Source: Phytophthora hibernalis
Taxonomy: Eukaryota; Oomycota; Peronosporomycetes; Peronosporales; Peronosporaceae
Length of the DNA: 64,000 bases
Reading direction: 5' to 3'
Assembly: GCA_012656075.1 (NCBI GenBank)
Contig: JAAKBF010000010.1
Span: 744,001-808,000, forward strand
A program made the translations under genes and the position numbers. This document shows positions 1 to 10,680 of this stretch, in pieces. Within the stretch, counting starts at the first letter, position 1. Each line of letters begins with the position of its first letter. The notes beneath the pieces are model-generated. The model did not search any database. It was not told the origin of the DNA and saw only the letters and a list, made by a program, of their open reading frames with translations.

Positions 1-109
1 TAAAAGAAAATGTGTAGACTTACGCGCTCCTATCGGATTCCTCTCCGTCTTCACGTTCGAGCGCAAGCCACTAGCAGGGATAATCACCAGTCCCCGTAAT
101 GATAGACCA

Positions 110-1270
110 TCAGAAGGTCAGCGCTGGCCCGACAAGTTGAGGTCGTCCTGCCGGCATGTTGTTGGCCTCCACCGTGTTGCTATTGCCGCGCTTCTTGAGG
201 CGACTCACGAGAACGCGACGTCCATCGCAGTTAACACGCTCTGTGGTTCGGAGCGCAAGCAGCAAGTGAACACATATCCCGAACTTAAACCAGTACTTGC
301 TAGGGCACCACCGCATCGTCAAATTGACAGGCCAGCCTGTCATCGGCTGTCCCTGGACTTCCATTCGGGCATAGTTAGCCCCCATTTGCGCGGACGCTGC
401 AATACCTTCTTCGCTTCGTCTCGTGGGGGTGATGTTGATACGTTTGGGGGCGGCAGCTAGCACATGCACAACAACTTGAGGTCCTTGAGCTGTTGTCGTC
501 GTCTGGACTTCTCCCCATTGTTGCAGCAGTTTCTCTCGAACGAGCTCGGATGCTCGACGCACGAGCGAGGCACAAGGCTCAGGAAAGCAAATGAAACGTT
601 GACGACTGGAGCCCGTGAACACTCGGTCATAGTCCACGCGGATAGCTCATCGAAGAGATCATGGTTGTCCAGGCTTGTATGCGCGTAGTTGTTGACGTAG
701 TTTTGCACGCACGTTAGATCAGGTAGTTCCTCCAACGGCAGCTCGAACTTTCTGGAGAGAGCATGATGGATCCGCATGGGACGAACACGTTCCCCGACAG
801 CTCTCGGCAATACTTCTTCGGCATAGAAGTGAGCCGCGCACGCTGGGGCGAGCAAGCTTGGACGTGGTGTCCTCCTTATTCGAAGATAGAGGCCCTCTTG
901 GTTTTCAAGCATACGAGGGCTTTGCCGCGCCACCCGCATGGCGACGAGGACGCCGTTTGCAAATACTGGACTTGCACACGAGTAGTCTGTAGCGCATCTG
1001 GTGGTCGCTGCGTCGCGCACACACCGTGCACGCCATGGCGTTGCTCTTCGTAACGTAGCAGTGCTTGAAGGATGTCTGCAGGGGCTCGCCTTCACGTCGA
1101 GGGCGGTATCCACCCACGGAACTCGTCCTGGCATCGCTGCGATTCTGAGAACTGAGCACCTCCACTTTGCTCGATGTCGACCACACAGTCTGCTGCTTGA
1201 GACACGGCGGTATGACCCACGATGATTGGCCAACGTACCGGTGCGTGCTGATCTCCACGACTTTCTCCAC
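110..1270 (-). pseudogene. Internally deleted MULE transposase remnant
   Basis: This is a relic of a Mutator-like (MULE) DNA transposase. The reading in about 640-850 resembles the segment just before the catalytic core of the second MULE in this window (residues around VQNYVNNY match VQRFVHNY there). The next part, 110-640, resembles the region after the core. It includes a SWIM-like zinc-binding segment near 285-345 with the pattern FGICVHLLLAL. The DDE core that should lie between is missing, so the two ends are joined near 640. Frames change several times. I infer a non-autonomous deletion derivative. It could also be decay without functional meaning. Confidence 0.6.
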
Positions 1271-2329
1271 AGGGCGAGTTTAAGACCCGATTTGGCATAA
1301 AGGGTGCATTCTATTCTGCAAGTCAGGGGCCCTGTTCGGGTGTGACAAGATTGTTCTTATTTCACTAAATTGTTCTGCGATTATCGTACTGAATGTCAAC
1401 TTTCACGCGTTCTCAAAAGAGAGCGCGATTATTAAACGAAAAATATACGGTCCATGTCCCGTCCCACATGTTAGAACAAGTTTAAAACCATGTTTGCCCA
1501 TGTTTGTAATTTAAAAAATACCTTTCATTTTTAAATACGAAAGTTCCAACCACTCATTCCTGCCACGCGTCGCCAGAACCCTGCGCCGCCGCGAGACGCA
1601 TACGCCGCACCTGAAGCCCCGCCGAGCTGCCGAGAGGGGTGTTATATCTCCCTCACCCCCACGTGTTGAGGTATGTTATGTGATGCATTACGGTGTGTCG
1701 ATGGCCAGACGGCCTCTTTATTAACTATTACGCGTCATTTCCTGCTAGATCGAGGTTTGGACGCCTCCCGCGCCGCCCAACCCAAGACGAGGACGCACCA
1801 ACGGCTAGCCAGGCTCTGTAGTGATCACGTCTTAACAGGTACAGCACTTCGTATTCGTTTGCGGTAACTATGAGTCTTACACGCGAGTGTACGTATGTGT
1901 ATCTAAGGGAGGGCATTTGGAGAAAGACAGCAGCATCTGGAGACGGACGGCAGCATTTACCTGGCCAGAGACGAAGTCTGTGCGCAACGCGGCAACGCTC
2001 AAGTAAGGATACATGTTGTTTGTTATGCCGCACATGTACTTATCTAACACTCTTCGTTTTATGTCTTGCTTGTGATAGCCCAGACCTCGAGCATTCTTCC
2101 TCTGTGAAACACCTCCACGTAACACATCCACGTACGTGTACCTGCATGATGCTAGAGTGGGCGATGTGAGACATGGCGCCCAAACATGTTATGGCCATGG
2201 TTGAGTCCATGTTGCGACCATATTTTGCCATCCATTCACATATTTTGACCATGTACTGAACCATGTTTTGCCTATGTTTTATTTCGACGTCTACATTTTG
2301 CAGATGGTACGCACTAAAAGACCGCGCCG
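1271..2329. other. Intergenic, no supported gene
   Basis: No ORF here resembles a known protein. The stretch is AT-rich around 1320-1550. It holds repeated words of the type ACCATGTTT/GCCCATGTTT at about 1487-1506 and again in diverged form at 2186-2281, just before the second MULE. These may be remains of transposon ends, but I could not define terminal inverted repeats. Confidence 0.4.
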
Positions 2330-4030
2330 ATATTGCGGTCACTTGGACTTCTGGCTACCACCAGTAGCAGCAGCAGTGAACAAGACTGTGCCAGTGTTGA
2401 TGAAAACTTCGCCGCGTCCGCTGGGAGTTTGCCGGAGGAAAAGGCAGACGTAACATACGCCCAAAACACGGATCATTTGTCTGAAAGTGAAGACGCTGTT
2501 GCGCAGGGGAGCCGAAGACGTGCTCTAACAGACTGTAATGAAGAGTTGTAATACGTGCCGGAGCTTCAGACTTACCACGAGACATGGAAGGATTTTGAAG
2601 CCTACCTGAAAAAGTACCAGAGCGAAACGCGGACTCTTCTTGTGATCAGCGAAACGCAGAATGTCGCTCTCGTAACCGCCAAATAAGAAACTTGAAAACC
2701 CATGCAGGAAAACCGGCGTCCGAGTTACCTCTGGTGCCCAAAGATCGAGAGCCGTACGAGAGGGTTTACATTTGCACGCACGGGTGAAAATCGCGTGTAC
2801 GCTCCAAGGGACAACGGCCTCGGCAAAAGTGAAGGGTGCGTGGTGTCAAGTGCGGTTTCGAGCCCAGAATGTGGAGTTGAAGAATGAGCAATGGCGTATT
2901 CAAGTTAAGAATGCTGTTTATGGTCACTGCCATGCTGTGTTGGACGACATTTACCAAAGATACCCTTCTGTCCGCCAAGTCCCGGTAAATTCACCTATCA
3001 TGGGCGATGTGGAGCTAATGGTGGCGAGTGGCGCCACCGCCAGCAAAATCTACGACTACATCCGCGCGAATTCGGTTCACTACGCCTGCCAGCACCTCGA
3101 TCTCATGCGGTTTGAGGAGGCAGGATCACATGTTTCGGCTGTGCCGTCGCCACAGCGACCTCGACTGACAGCTGCAATGAAGGAGGTGACACGCGAGTGG
3201 GAGGCGCAGGGACTGAAGCTGTCGCGCATACGCAGCGGGTTCCTGCGACGTTATAACCTGGCTGAAGGGTCGCTATTTCCTCTGGCGGTGGTGCAGCGGT
3301 TCGTGCATAACTATGATGCCTCCCATCTGACCAATAGCGACATTTTGGATACGCTCAGGGCGGAAATTCGCCAATTTGCCTTCACGGGGGCGAAGTGAGA
3401 GCGACGCATTTACGTTTGCCTGGAACAACGACGCTGCGGGGTGTCCAATTGTTGGAAATGGTGGTGACAAGGTCTTTCTTCGTTGGTATCACTACCAAGA
3501 AATTGCTTCGGCGCGCTGACCGCGACCCGAGTTCTTTCATTTTCCACCTAGACGCCACCTACAAGCTATGCCAGGTCGCGTATCCCGTTTTGGTTTTCGG
3601 GATTTTTGATAAGGTGGCACCTTCCACCTGGTGGTAATTGTGATAATGTCTCAGCAAATGCAGTTGAATTTCGCGCGAGCGTTGGCCGTAGTGCGCCATG
3701 TCTAGATGAAGGTGCTGAAGAAACCTCTCATAGTTCGCTATGTAATGTCGGACGCGGACAAGGCCCAGCGAAATGCATTTGAAGAAGTGTTTGGAGTGGA
3801 CTGTTCTCTAGTACACCTAATGTGCTTCTTTCACGTTGCTAAGAAAATCTACGAAAAAGCAATGGGGGCTCGAGCCAAGTCTGTTTGCTGTGGTGCTGCA
3901 GGACCTGCACGATTTCCCTTCGCGCTCAGCGAAGCTGAGTATGAGGAGATGAAAGCAAATGTGGTGACGAACTGGGCTGGCTGGCCCGAGATGTCGACGT
4001 TCGCCAAGTACTTAAAAGGAGGTGATCCTT
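2330..4030 (+). pseudogene. MULE (Mutator-like) transposase pseudogene
   Basis: A degenerate MULE transposase spread over three frames. The N-terminal part (about 2550-2990) has the WKDFEAYL segment and a basic DNA-binding-like region (VYICTHG, then WRIQVKN) as in FAR1/MULE proteins. The linker (2990-3400) contains GATASKIYDYI. The catalytic part shows FHLDATYKL near 3540 and VMSDADKAQ near 3740, carrying the first two acidic residues, followed by LMCFFHVAKK near 3820, the CxxH motif of MULEs. Frame changes occur near 2550, 2800, 3400 and 3640. Homology ends near 4020-4035 where an opposite-strand Copia relic begins, so the SWIM end is lost. Confidence 0.75.
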
Positions 4031-5130
4031 CAAACAGCCTCCGTCGCCATCTTCCGAATCAGCTTTCTCCGAAGCCGAAAGGCTGAATTCTTCTTCCATT
4101 TCGACATCCGTTGGCGGTTCATGCGTCCTTTGCTTCTTGGCTACCCGCTGCACCGTAGCAATTTTCTTGGGGTAGCTTGAGGCCCGTTTGGATTGTTGAG
4201 CATCCATATTCGTGCGGAAGAGCGGTCCACCTTCGCGATTGGGGTCGCGGTCGGCCTTCATGCGCTCGCATTGAACCTTCTGATTTCCTTTCTTGAAGCA
4301 ATAGAAGCACCCCTGGTCCTGGACGTTGGTACTTCCGTCCGATTTGCGCTACTTCGAGTCGTAGCCGCCCGGTCACCCTTGACGTTATTGATGCGCGTCA
4401 CCGACGTCGCATCACCAGAACCGGTGATCATCTTCTTGGACCTGTCACCGAAGAGCTTGTTCAACGCGATCTCCATTCTTTCAGCGCTGAATGCTTCCTC
4501 CGAAAGATGCCCAGATTTCACTAGGAAGCTGCGCCATGACTTGCACACACATCATCGTCTCTGTCATCATCTCGTTACCGAGGAGCTTCTTGGACTTCCG
4601 ATTCATTTCGTTCCGCGCCTGGTTCAGCAGCGAGAACAGAGTCATGGTGTCTTTCTAATTCGAGCTGAGAATCCGATTCCAACGGTTCGTCAACGACACC
4701 AATCCTCCAGCGTCACCGAGTGCAAACTTGCGCTCGAGATGCTTCCAAATGACGCACACCTCCAGGTTCCTCGCATCGTCTGGCAAGGACGACAGGAATG
4801 AGTTCAGAGGGTCGAATTGAGGACATGACGCATTGCTGCATCCGCCTTGCGCCAAACCATGATCTCCCTGCGCAATCCCAATTGCTCATCAGGAGGAGCT
4901 GCCTTCACGTCTACATCGGTCAGACGTGGCGGCGTGGGCTCCAGGAAGTCAGGCATGCCAACCTTCGGCTCCGGTTGACCGGTTTCGAGAAGCCGATTCT
5001 CGACGTCCAGGTCCAACTGGGTCACGTGCGTGAGCAGCTTGTCTTTCCAAGTAGCATACTCAATTTGTCGGCCTGAGAACTTTTCAAGGCCGATGTGCAC
5101 GGTCTTGTCTTGCTTGGTCAAGACACTCAT
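4031..5130 (-). pseudogene. Ty1/Copia Gag remnant
   Basis: Reading leftwards from 5130, the protein opens with LEKFSGRQIEYATWKDKLLTH, which fits the start of Copia-type Gag (UBN2/retrotran_gag). It continues with KHLERKFALGD near 4720. A zinc-knuckle-like segment near 4275-4330 has pattern CFYC-x(n)-C with the usual His position altered. Frames change at about 4810, 4660, 4550 and 4260. No protease, integrase or reverse transcriptase follows, because the element stops against the MULE remnant. No LTR or primer-binding site was identified in 5131-5480, which may hold leader sequence. Confidence 0.6.
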
Positions 5131-5479
5131 CCGAAGTATCTAAAATATTGTTGTCTTGGCCGAAGTTGTATATATGAATAACCGTCAGACGGAGCGGCAA
5201 ATTCAAAAAGTGAGTGCCGTCCCCAGCTCTTCATCCAGTTGGGTCTCTTTTCCTTTGTTGGCCTTGGTTGCCACTCAATAACATCTCTTAATTCCAGTAT
5301 ACATATAGTAATACCAAGTTCTAACCAATTGCATATGTTTCTAATTAGGATTAGAAACCGGGTCTGTTTACCAAAAGTTGGTACTTACACTTAACTTTAA
5401 CACATACACTACGTACATCATCACCCACACACGACAAGGATGACATGTTTGTAGACAGCGGGGAGCTGATAGCCACATT

Positions 5480-6700
5480 GCCGTAAGCATTACAAGAACT
5501 ATGTGGATCATGGGCCCCGAGCACACCAGGCCGATGAGAGAGCTGAAAAATGGTCACAATCGATTGGCAAAGCAGCAACGGGGCATGAGACACTCGAATG
5601 GAAACGCATCCGGAGAATATTGACGCTTGGACCACGGGAGGAACAAGTCTGGTTTAGCCTAAAGTATCGGGTATTTTCGGTATATGATATGAGAAATGGG
5701 AAAATGGGCTGCCCGCATGCAATGTGTATCCACGAGGTGGACGTTGACAGTTACCATGTCTACTGGCAGTGCCCAGCAGCACGCAGACTGCGCGTTGTCT
5801 TCGGTAAAACATGGAAGAGTCTAGGACTACGAGAGCGCGAGATCGAGACGGCATGCTTCAGCCTCCGCTTACCTAGAACACCACAACGATTATGGTATGT
5901 TGCGGCAGAATAAAGGGAGGCAATATCCAGGAGAGCTGGCCTACTAGACGAAAGAGTGACAAAACTGTTCGACAGCTGCTGGAGATTGGGAGCGGCGTTG
6001 AATGTTCATGCTGTATGGATGGCACACTCAGCACTTTGATGACTTGAACGACGTGTCGGAGAGGTACCACACGAAGAACGCTGAATAATAGACTGAGTTG
6101 GGGATATCACTTCGTGCACAAGCACTTTACTACGGCAAAACCCACGGAGGATTTGACTACAGCAGCTACAGTGGTGTAGCAAGTCCTGACCATGAAGACT
6201 GCGTGTATACAACAGACTGCAGTAAGTGACGGATGCAATTACATTTTATCCTTTGACGGAGGGTCGGGGTAATCCTGGACCAGGGAGCTGGGGCAGCAGT
6301 ACTTAGGATGGACAGCCCCTCCGAATCTTTTCAGCTTGTATGGGCTGGCAGCATGTCGTATGCAGGACAGAAGACGACGAACAACTACGCAGAAAATAGG
6401 GGACTATACACAGGCCTCATTGCGTGCGGACAACATGGATACTCGCCGGTCTATGTTGTTGGTGATAGTGCAATGATCATCACCCAGCACCGCTCAGGCA
6501 TCCGCTAAAGGCAGCACATCTGTGGCCGATATATTGGCAATGCAGACGGCGGGCTGCGAAAGTATCAGTCGTGACGTGGTGCCACCACATCAGGGAATAC
6601 AACAAGGTGGCTGACGGGTTCGCAAATCAGGCGAAGGACTCGAAAATAATCTGGCAGACCCGTCACGACGACGGAGCAGATAATATGGCCTAATGGAGTA
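5480..6700 (+). pseudogene. LINE-type retrotransposon 3' end: zf-RVT plus RNase H
   Basis: The ORF at 5503-5913 resembles the zinc-binding domain after a non-LTR reverse transcriptase: basic region, FSLKYRVFSV, then HVYWQCP as a Cys/His segment. From about 6270 a second frame shows RNase HI features: TTNNYAENRGLYTGL near 6375 (the conserved E helix), VVGDSAMII near 6450 (the catalytic Asp strand), and in another frame near 6575 HHIREYNKVADGFANQA, the C-terminal motif of LINE RNase H. Frameshifts and stops separate them. No upstream reverse transcriptase is in the window, so this is a 5'-truncated, dead copy. Confidence 0.65.
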
Positions 6701-7603
6701 AGATGGAAGAGCTAAATGCTGGAGATGCAGAAATGTAGGTCACTGGCAAATGGAATATGAAATTGCGAACCCAACAGGGGATGCGTTCACGGGTCCTAGG
6801 TGCCGGTGGGAGTGGCCGCAAGGATGACCTTGCGAGCGCTTCAGCCGAGAGCCGATAAGAGGCAGCCAGCGGAACGGACATAGGAGGTCTTTAGCAATAG
6901 AACGAATCTAAATGACATCAATGTACCTCACTGAGAAACGTATAATAAGGTCTACCCGTTCAGAATACGTTTTCGCCCGAGTGCAACATTATCAGCTGCG
7001 AGACGTGTGGCTTCAACATCCCCACCACCCCGTGATTCATGACGCACATCTCCGTTGATTGGCCCTCCGAGCTCCTGCTACACCACCACCAAGCCTCGTC
7101 CAGAGTGTTTCCCGACACCCGTGCCTGGTGACGTCTCCGTCAGACACGGGAGAAGGCGCGGTGCCACGCGACCTCTTTGCCTGACTCGGCCAAGACCCAT
7201 GGCGCTACGGTCTCCTAGACCCATTCGAGACGCCGTACCAGGTTTTCTTCCTACCAGACACCATCACCTCGGCCTGAAACACGACTCCCTGGCGGTTTAT
7301 ATCTCCGGTACAAATGCTGCGGCTGCGAAGTAGGAGCAGCAGATGTACTAAAGCGTGCTATGCTCATTTTATAGATCGAATACTAATATAAGAATACTAT
7401 TCCGTCTGGTGTACATCGACTCGTCCTCTGCGATGCACAGTCCTGCGCCTGCGATGTTCCGCGCCATACTACGCTACGGTACTCGTTCGTCGTAAGATTT
7501 CGCTAAAATCAACAATACCAGCCCAATCTCTCTAGCGAATTAATCCCTATAGGGCTGCCGTACAACCTACCCGTTGCACTACCAGGATAAGTTGTAGTCT
7601 AAT
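6701..7603. other. Intergenic, no supported gene
   Basis: One open frame of 92 codons lies at 7055-7333 (Arg/Pro/Thr-rich), but it resembles nothing I know and is probably chance. I see no promoter motif or RNA gene that I can support. Confidence 0.3.
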
Positions 7604-7762
7604 GAGCAATTGGCAAACACGCCTTCCGTACTCATCAATCACAAGTCTAGTCAAACCAAGTACAGTTTTGTAGTTGTAGACTCCCGGTACATGTGAGCAA
7701 TTGGTTCGGCTATCCTGAATTTCGCCGCATCAATCACAAGTTAAGTCAAACCAGGTCTACAC
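7604..7762 (+). repeat. Two-copy imperfect tandem repeat, about 91 bp
   Basis: The word GAGCAATTGG followed some 20-25 bases later by ATCAATCACAAGT and GTCAAACCA occurs at 7604 and again at 7695. The copies differ in the middle. The array lies directly upstream of the permease pseudogene start, so it may be a duplicated promoter segment. Confidence 0.55.
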
Positions 7763-7771
7763 TTGAAAACC

Positions 7772-9092
7772 ATGGATAACTACCTTGAAGTCGTTTCCCC
7801 GGTGCCGATCATGGCCAGTGGGCTGAATGTGCGTCGTCGCAAGATCGATATTGAAGGGGAAGATGGCGCGGCGCGGGGCCCAACCTGGCAGTTCCCACGC
7901 TCCGGCACCTGCCAACACGTGCACGTGCCCAATGCCGAACTGGCGGATATCCAACACGAATTGGACCAACCGCGAAAGCTGTCGACGGAGTGGCCGGTCA
8001 CTTCCATCAGTGGCAACGATATCTTGGGAAGTGTACTCTACCCCGCCTCGTCGGTGGCCGCCAAAGCGTGCAAGTTCATGCCGGTCTCGCTCCTCATGGT
8101 AGCTACCGTGCTTTACTTTTCCGCTTCATCTACGAGGAAGTGGTGACTGCTATCCCATTGAACGGCGGCACCTACAATGCTCTACTAAACACCACGTCCA
8201 AGCGCGCGGCTGCTGTCGCTGCGTGCTTGAGTATCTTGTCGTACGTGGCTACAGGCGTCACGACGGCCACGTCTGGTGTGCACTACCTCGACACCCAAGT
8301 GGACATCCCGATCGTGCCTTCCAGCATCGCGCGCTTGTTCGTGTTTGCGCTGCTGGCGCTTGTCGGCATTGCTGAAAGCTCACGGGTGGCGCTCGCAATC
8401 TTCCTCCATCACATCGTCGTTTTGAGTGTTCTGGTAATGCCATGCGCTGTGCTTGCCATAAAAAATGGACGTCTTCAGCGACAACATGAGCACGGAATTC
8501 CCTGGGGTGGACTTTTCCGAGACCATGTTGGATGGCAATGCACTCACTGCAGTCTTCTTCGGCTTCGGGTCTGCCATGCTCGGTATCACGGGCTTTGAGT
8601 CGTCGTCGAACTACGTGGAGGAGCAAGCCCCGGTGTGTTCCGCAAGACTCTTCGTAATATGTGGGCTTTGTCATCCTTCTTCAATGTCTCAATCGGAGTC
8701 TGCATCCTCGCCGTGCTCTCACTTGGAGGTGACGATGGAATCTACGCAAACGCCGATGCTCTACTATCCAAGGCAGCGGAGGTCTAGATGGGGAGCTGGT
8801 TTGTCATCTGGGTCAGCGTTGACGCCTTCATCGTGCTTTCGGGTTCCGTGCTGACGTCATATGTTGGTATATCGGTCTGGTACGCCGCTTCTCGACGGAT
8901 CGCGTCCTGCCGAGCTTTCTGGCCAAGACGAGCAAGCTGCGAGGCACGAACCACTACACAACCTTGGCGTACTTCCTTCTCTCTTCAAGTCTTGTGCTGG
9001 TGCTCCACGCCGACACGACCATCATGAACGGTGTCTACAAGTACTCGTTCCTGCGTTTGATGGCGCGTTTTGCTAGTGCTGCGATGTAACTG
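7772..9092 (+). pseudogene. APC-family amino acid permease pseudogene
   Basis: The product would be a multi-pass membrane transporter of the amino acid-polyamine-organocation family. The first exon-like frame from ATG 7772 has a hydrophilic N-terminus, then SGNDILGSVLYP, like the first APC helix. A frame change near 8115 leads to FIYEEVVTAIPLNGGTYN (helix 2 and the conserved GG) and further helices to 8465. Then come FGFGSAMLGITGFES near 8565 and VIWVSVDAFIVLSGS near 8810. Breaks: loss of one T near 8117, an indel in the A-run near 8462, loss of one G near 8634, an in-frame TAG near 8785 and another shift near 8875. The protein stops early at 9090, where similarity to the PH-domain gene begins. 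The stop codon and truncation argue for a real pseudogene. Confidence 0.75.
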
Positions 9093-9099
9093 AAGACCA

Positions 9100-9237
9100 A
9101 GGGTGGGAACAGCTCGAAGTTATTGACCGCGTCAGCTCCTGCGTCATCACCAGCGTGGAGCTCAAAGCCAGCGCCCGCACTGTCGCGCTACTCGCTCTGG
9201 TCGACAAATGCTGACCCCGTGCCATCTTCAACGAGAT
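9100..9237 (+). pseudogene. Duplicated 3' part of the VPS16C/PH gene, left portion
   Basis: From GGTGGGAACAGC at 9101 the sequence closely matches the reverse complement of about 18190-18325, the Ser/Pro-rich region before the C-terminus of the PH-domain gene. The match runs up to the target site of the chromovirus at 9237 and resumes at 14634. The copy begins right after the truncated permease, so a rearrangement joined the two. Confidence 0.8.
9233..9237. other. Target site duplication, left copy
   Basis: GAGAT precedes the left LTR, and GCGAT (14629-14633) follows the right LTR. The intact parent gene has AACGCGATCG at this place. The 5-bp duplication with one mismatch fits Ty3/Gypsy integration. 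Confidence 0.75.
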
Positions 9238-9486
9238 TGTGACGATGATGCATCGCCAGCACTACTCACCACTACGAAACCAACGAAACTAACATCAGCA
9301 GCGTTCGTTTTCAAACCGACTCACACATTGGCACAGCAACGGTTAGAAGCCTTTTACTCCTACAACATAGGTAACAGCCGTAGTTCGCAGCAACTTCTAT
9401 CCTTTCATCCAATCTATCAATCTTAATTTTCCAGCTTCAAACACAAGTCCTCCGCCAGACTCCGTTCGTCTTCAGAACACGTGACA
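9238..9486 (+). repeat. 5' LTR of the chromovirus
   Basis: A 249-bp direct repeat starting TG and ending CA. It is 10 bp longer than the right LTR because of a 9-bp duplication-like segment near 9280 and one further base. Confidence 0.9.
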
Positions 9487-9568
9487 ATTTCGAAATTAGA
9501 GTGAACACTCTGTGCGACCGTTTTTGAGGCATTATCGCGTATACACCGTTAAGTAAGAATTCAAGTTC

Positions 9569-10678
9569 ATGCAACGACCCAAGGCTCCCCGGCCTGCAGA
9601 AGACTTCTCTCCAAATTTGAGACCCCGACAGCAGCCGCGGACAGACACAGAAGACAAGGACCAAACGTCGAACCCTGGGCAGTCTGCACCATTCATACCC
9701 CGCACTCAGCACCGCAAGGGCCGGGTGCACTCCCTCCCACTATGTCGCCAGCACATCAAGTGCCTAGTGAAACCATGCCTCAGGATGGGGCTGGCTTAGG
9801 CGACGGTTCTGTTAGTCAGCTGCTGCGGATGATGGCATCGCAGCATCAGGCCATGCCCTTACAGCAGCAGCATTTACAGGCTTTCATGGAGCGGCAGACA
9901 AGCTTCCAGCATGAGATGTTCGAGCAACAATCTCGTGTAACCCGCCAGAAGTACAAGGCAGATCCTCCTAAATTCCAGGATGATGATCTAGAGCTCTGGC
10001 TGTTTGCCATTGAAGAGCATCTCAGCGGCTACGCACGCGAGCGTGATAGATGTGTCTCACGATTCGTCGACATGGTCGTCCCGGTTTTGGAACCGGACAC
10101 CAAGTCATGATACCGAGAGTTCAAGAACATCCTTGGTGAGCGTCCTCGAACATGGTTCCTCTTCAAACAGCAGATTTGCATCTGATTTAGGAATAGCGAT
10201 TTCGAGTTTAAGTTGCTCTCTAAGTTGCACGACCTCCAAGTTACCGGTACTCAGCAAGAGTATACTTCCAAATTCCTGCTACTGCTGTCTCAGTCCTCGC
10301 TCGAGTTGCCGGAGATGATCAAGCGCTCGTTTTATCAGCAGAACTTGAGAGGAGATACCTCGAGCCACATCTCGCAAAGCGTGCTGGCAACGCTGCAAGA
10401 AACGATTGAGCACGCGCAGCGCTTTGAGGATGCACCCAAGCCTTTCAAGTCTCGACCGAATCAGAATAAGAATAAGAAAAGGGCAACTTCAACACCAACT
10501 CGACCGGATAACGCGCAAGGTTCGGCTTGGTCAACTCCCGGAGGGCAAACCCGCCACGGGGACCAGCCAGCCGAAAACGCCAGGCTTTGTGCCCACCTGC
10601 CACGTGTGTATTGTTGTGGGTCACATCGCTCCTGAATGCCCCGATCGGCAGAAGAGCGGTGGTGGCCAACAAAACTAG
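9569..10678 (+). pseudogene. Chromovirus gag region
   Basis: The region opens with a Pro/Arg-rich stretch (from 9569). It continues at 9742 with a Gln-rich helical segment, then KADPPKFQDDDLELWLFAIEEHL, typical of retrotransposon Gag before the capsid helices. After a frame change near 10110 the capsid C-terminal part appears (10213-10500, LSKLHDLQVTGTQQEY). Near 10590 another frame shows the zinc knuckle CHVCIVVGHIAPEC (CCHC). At least three frame breaks are present. Confidence 0.8.
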
Positions 10679-10680
10679 GT

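Noticed and set aside
7055..7333. 92-codon Arg/Pro-rich frame
   Set aside because: No similarity to known proteins and located between relics; composition alone does not support a gene.
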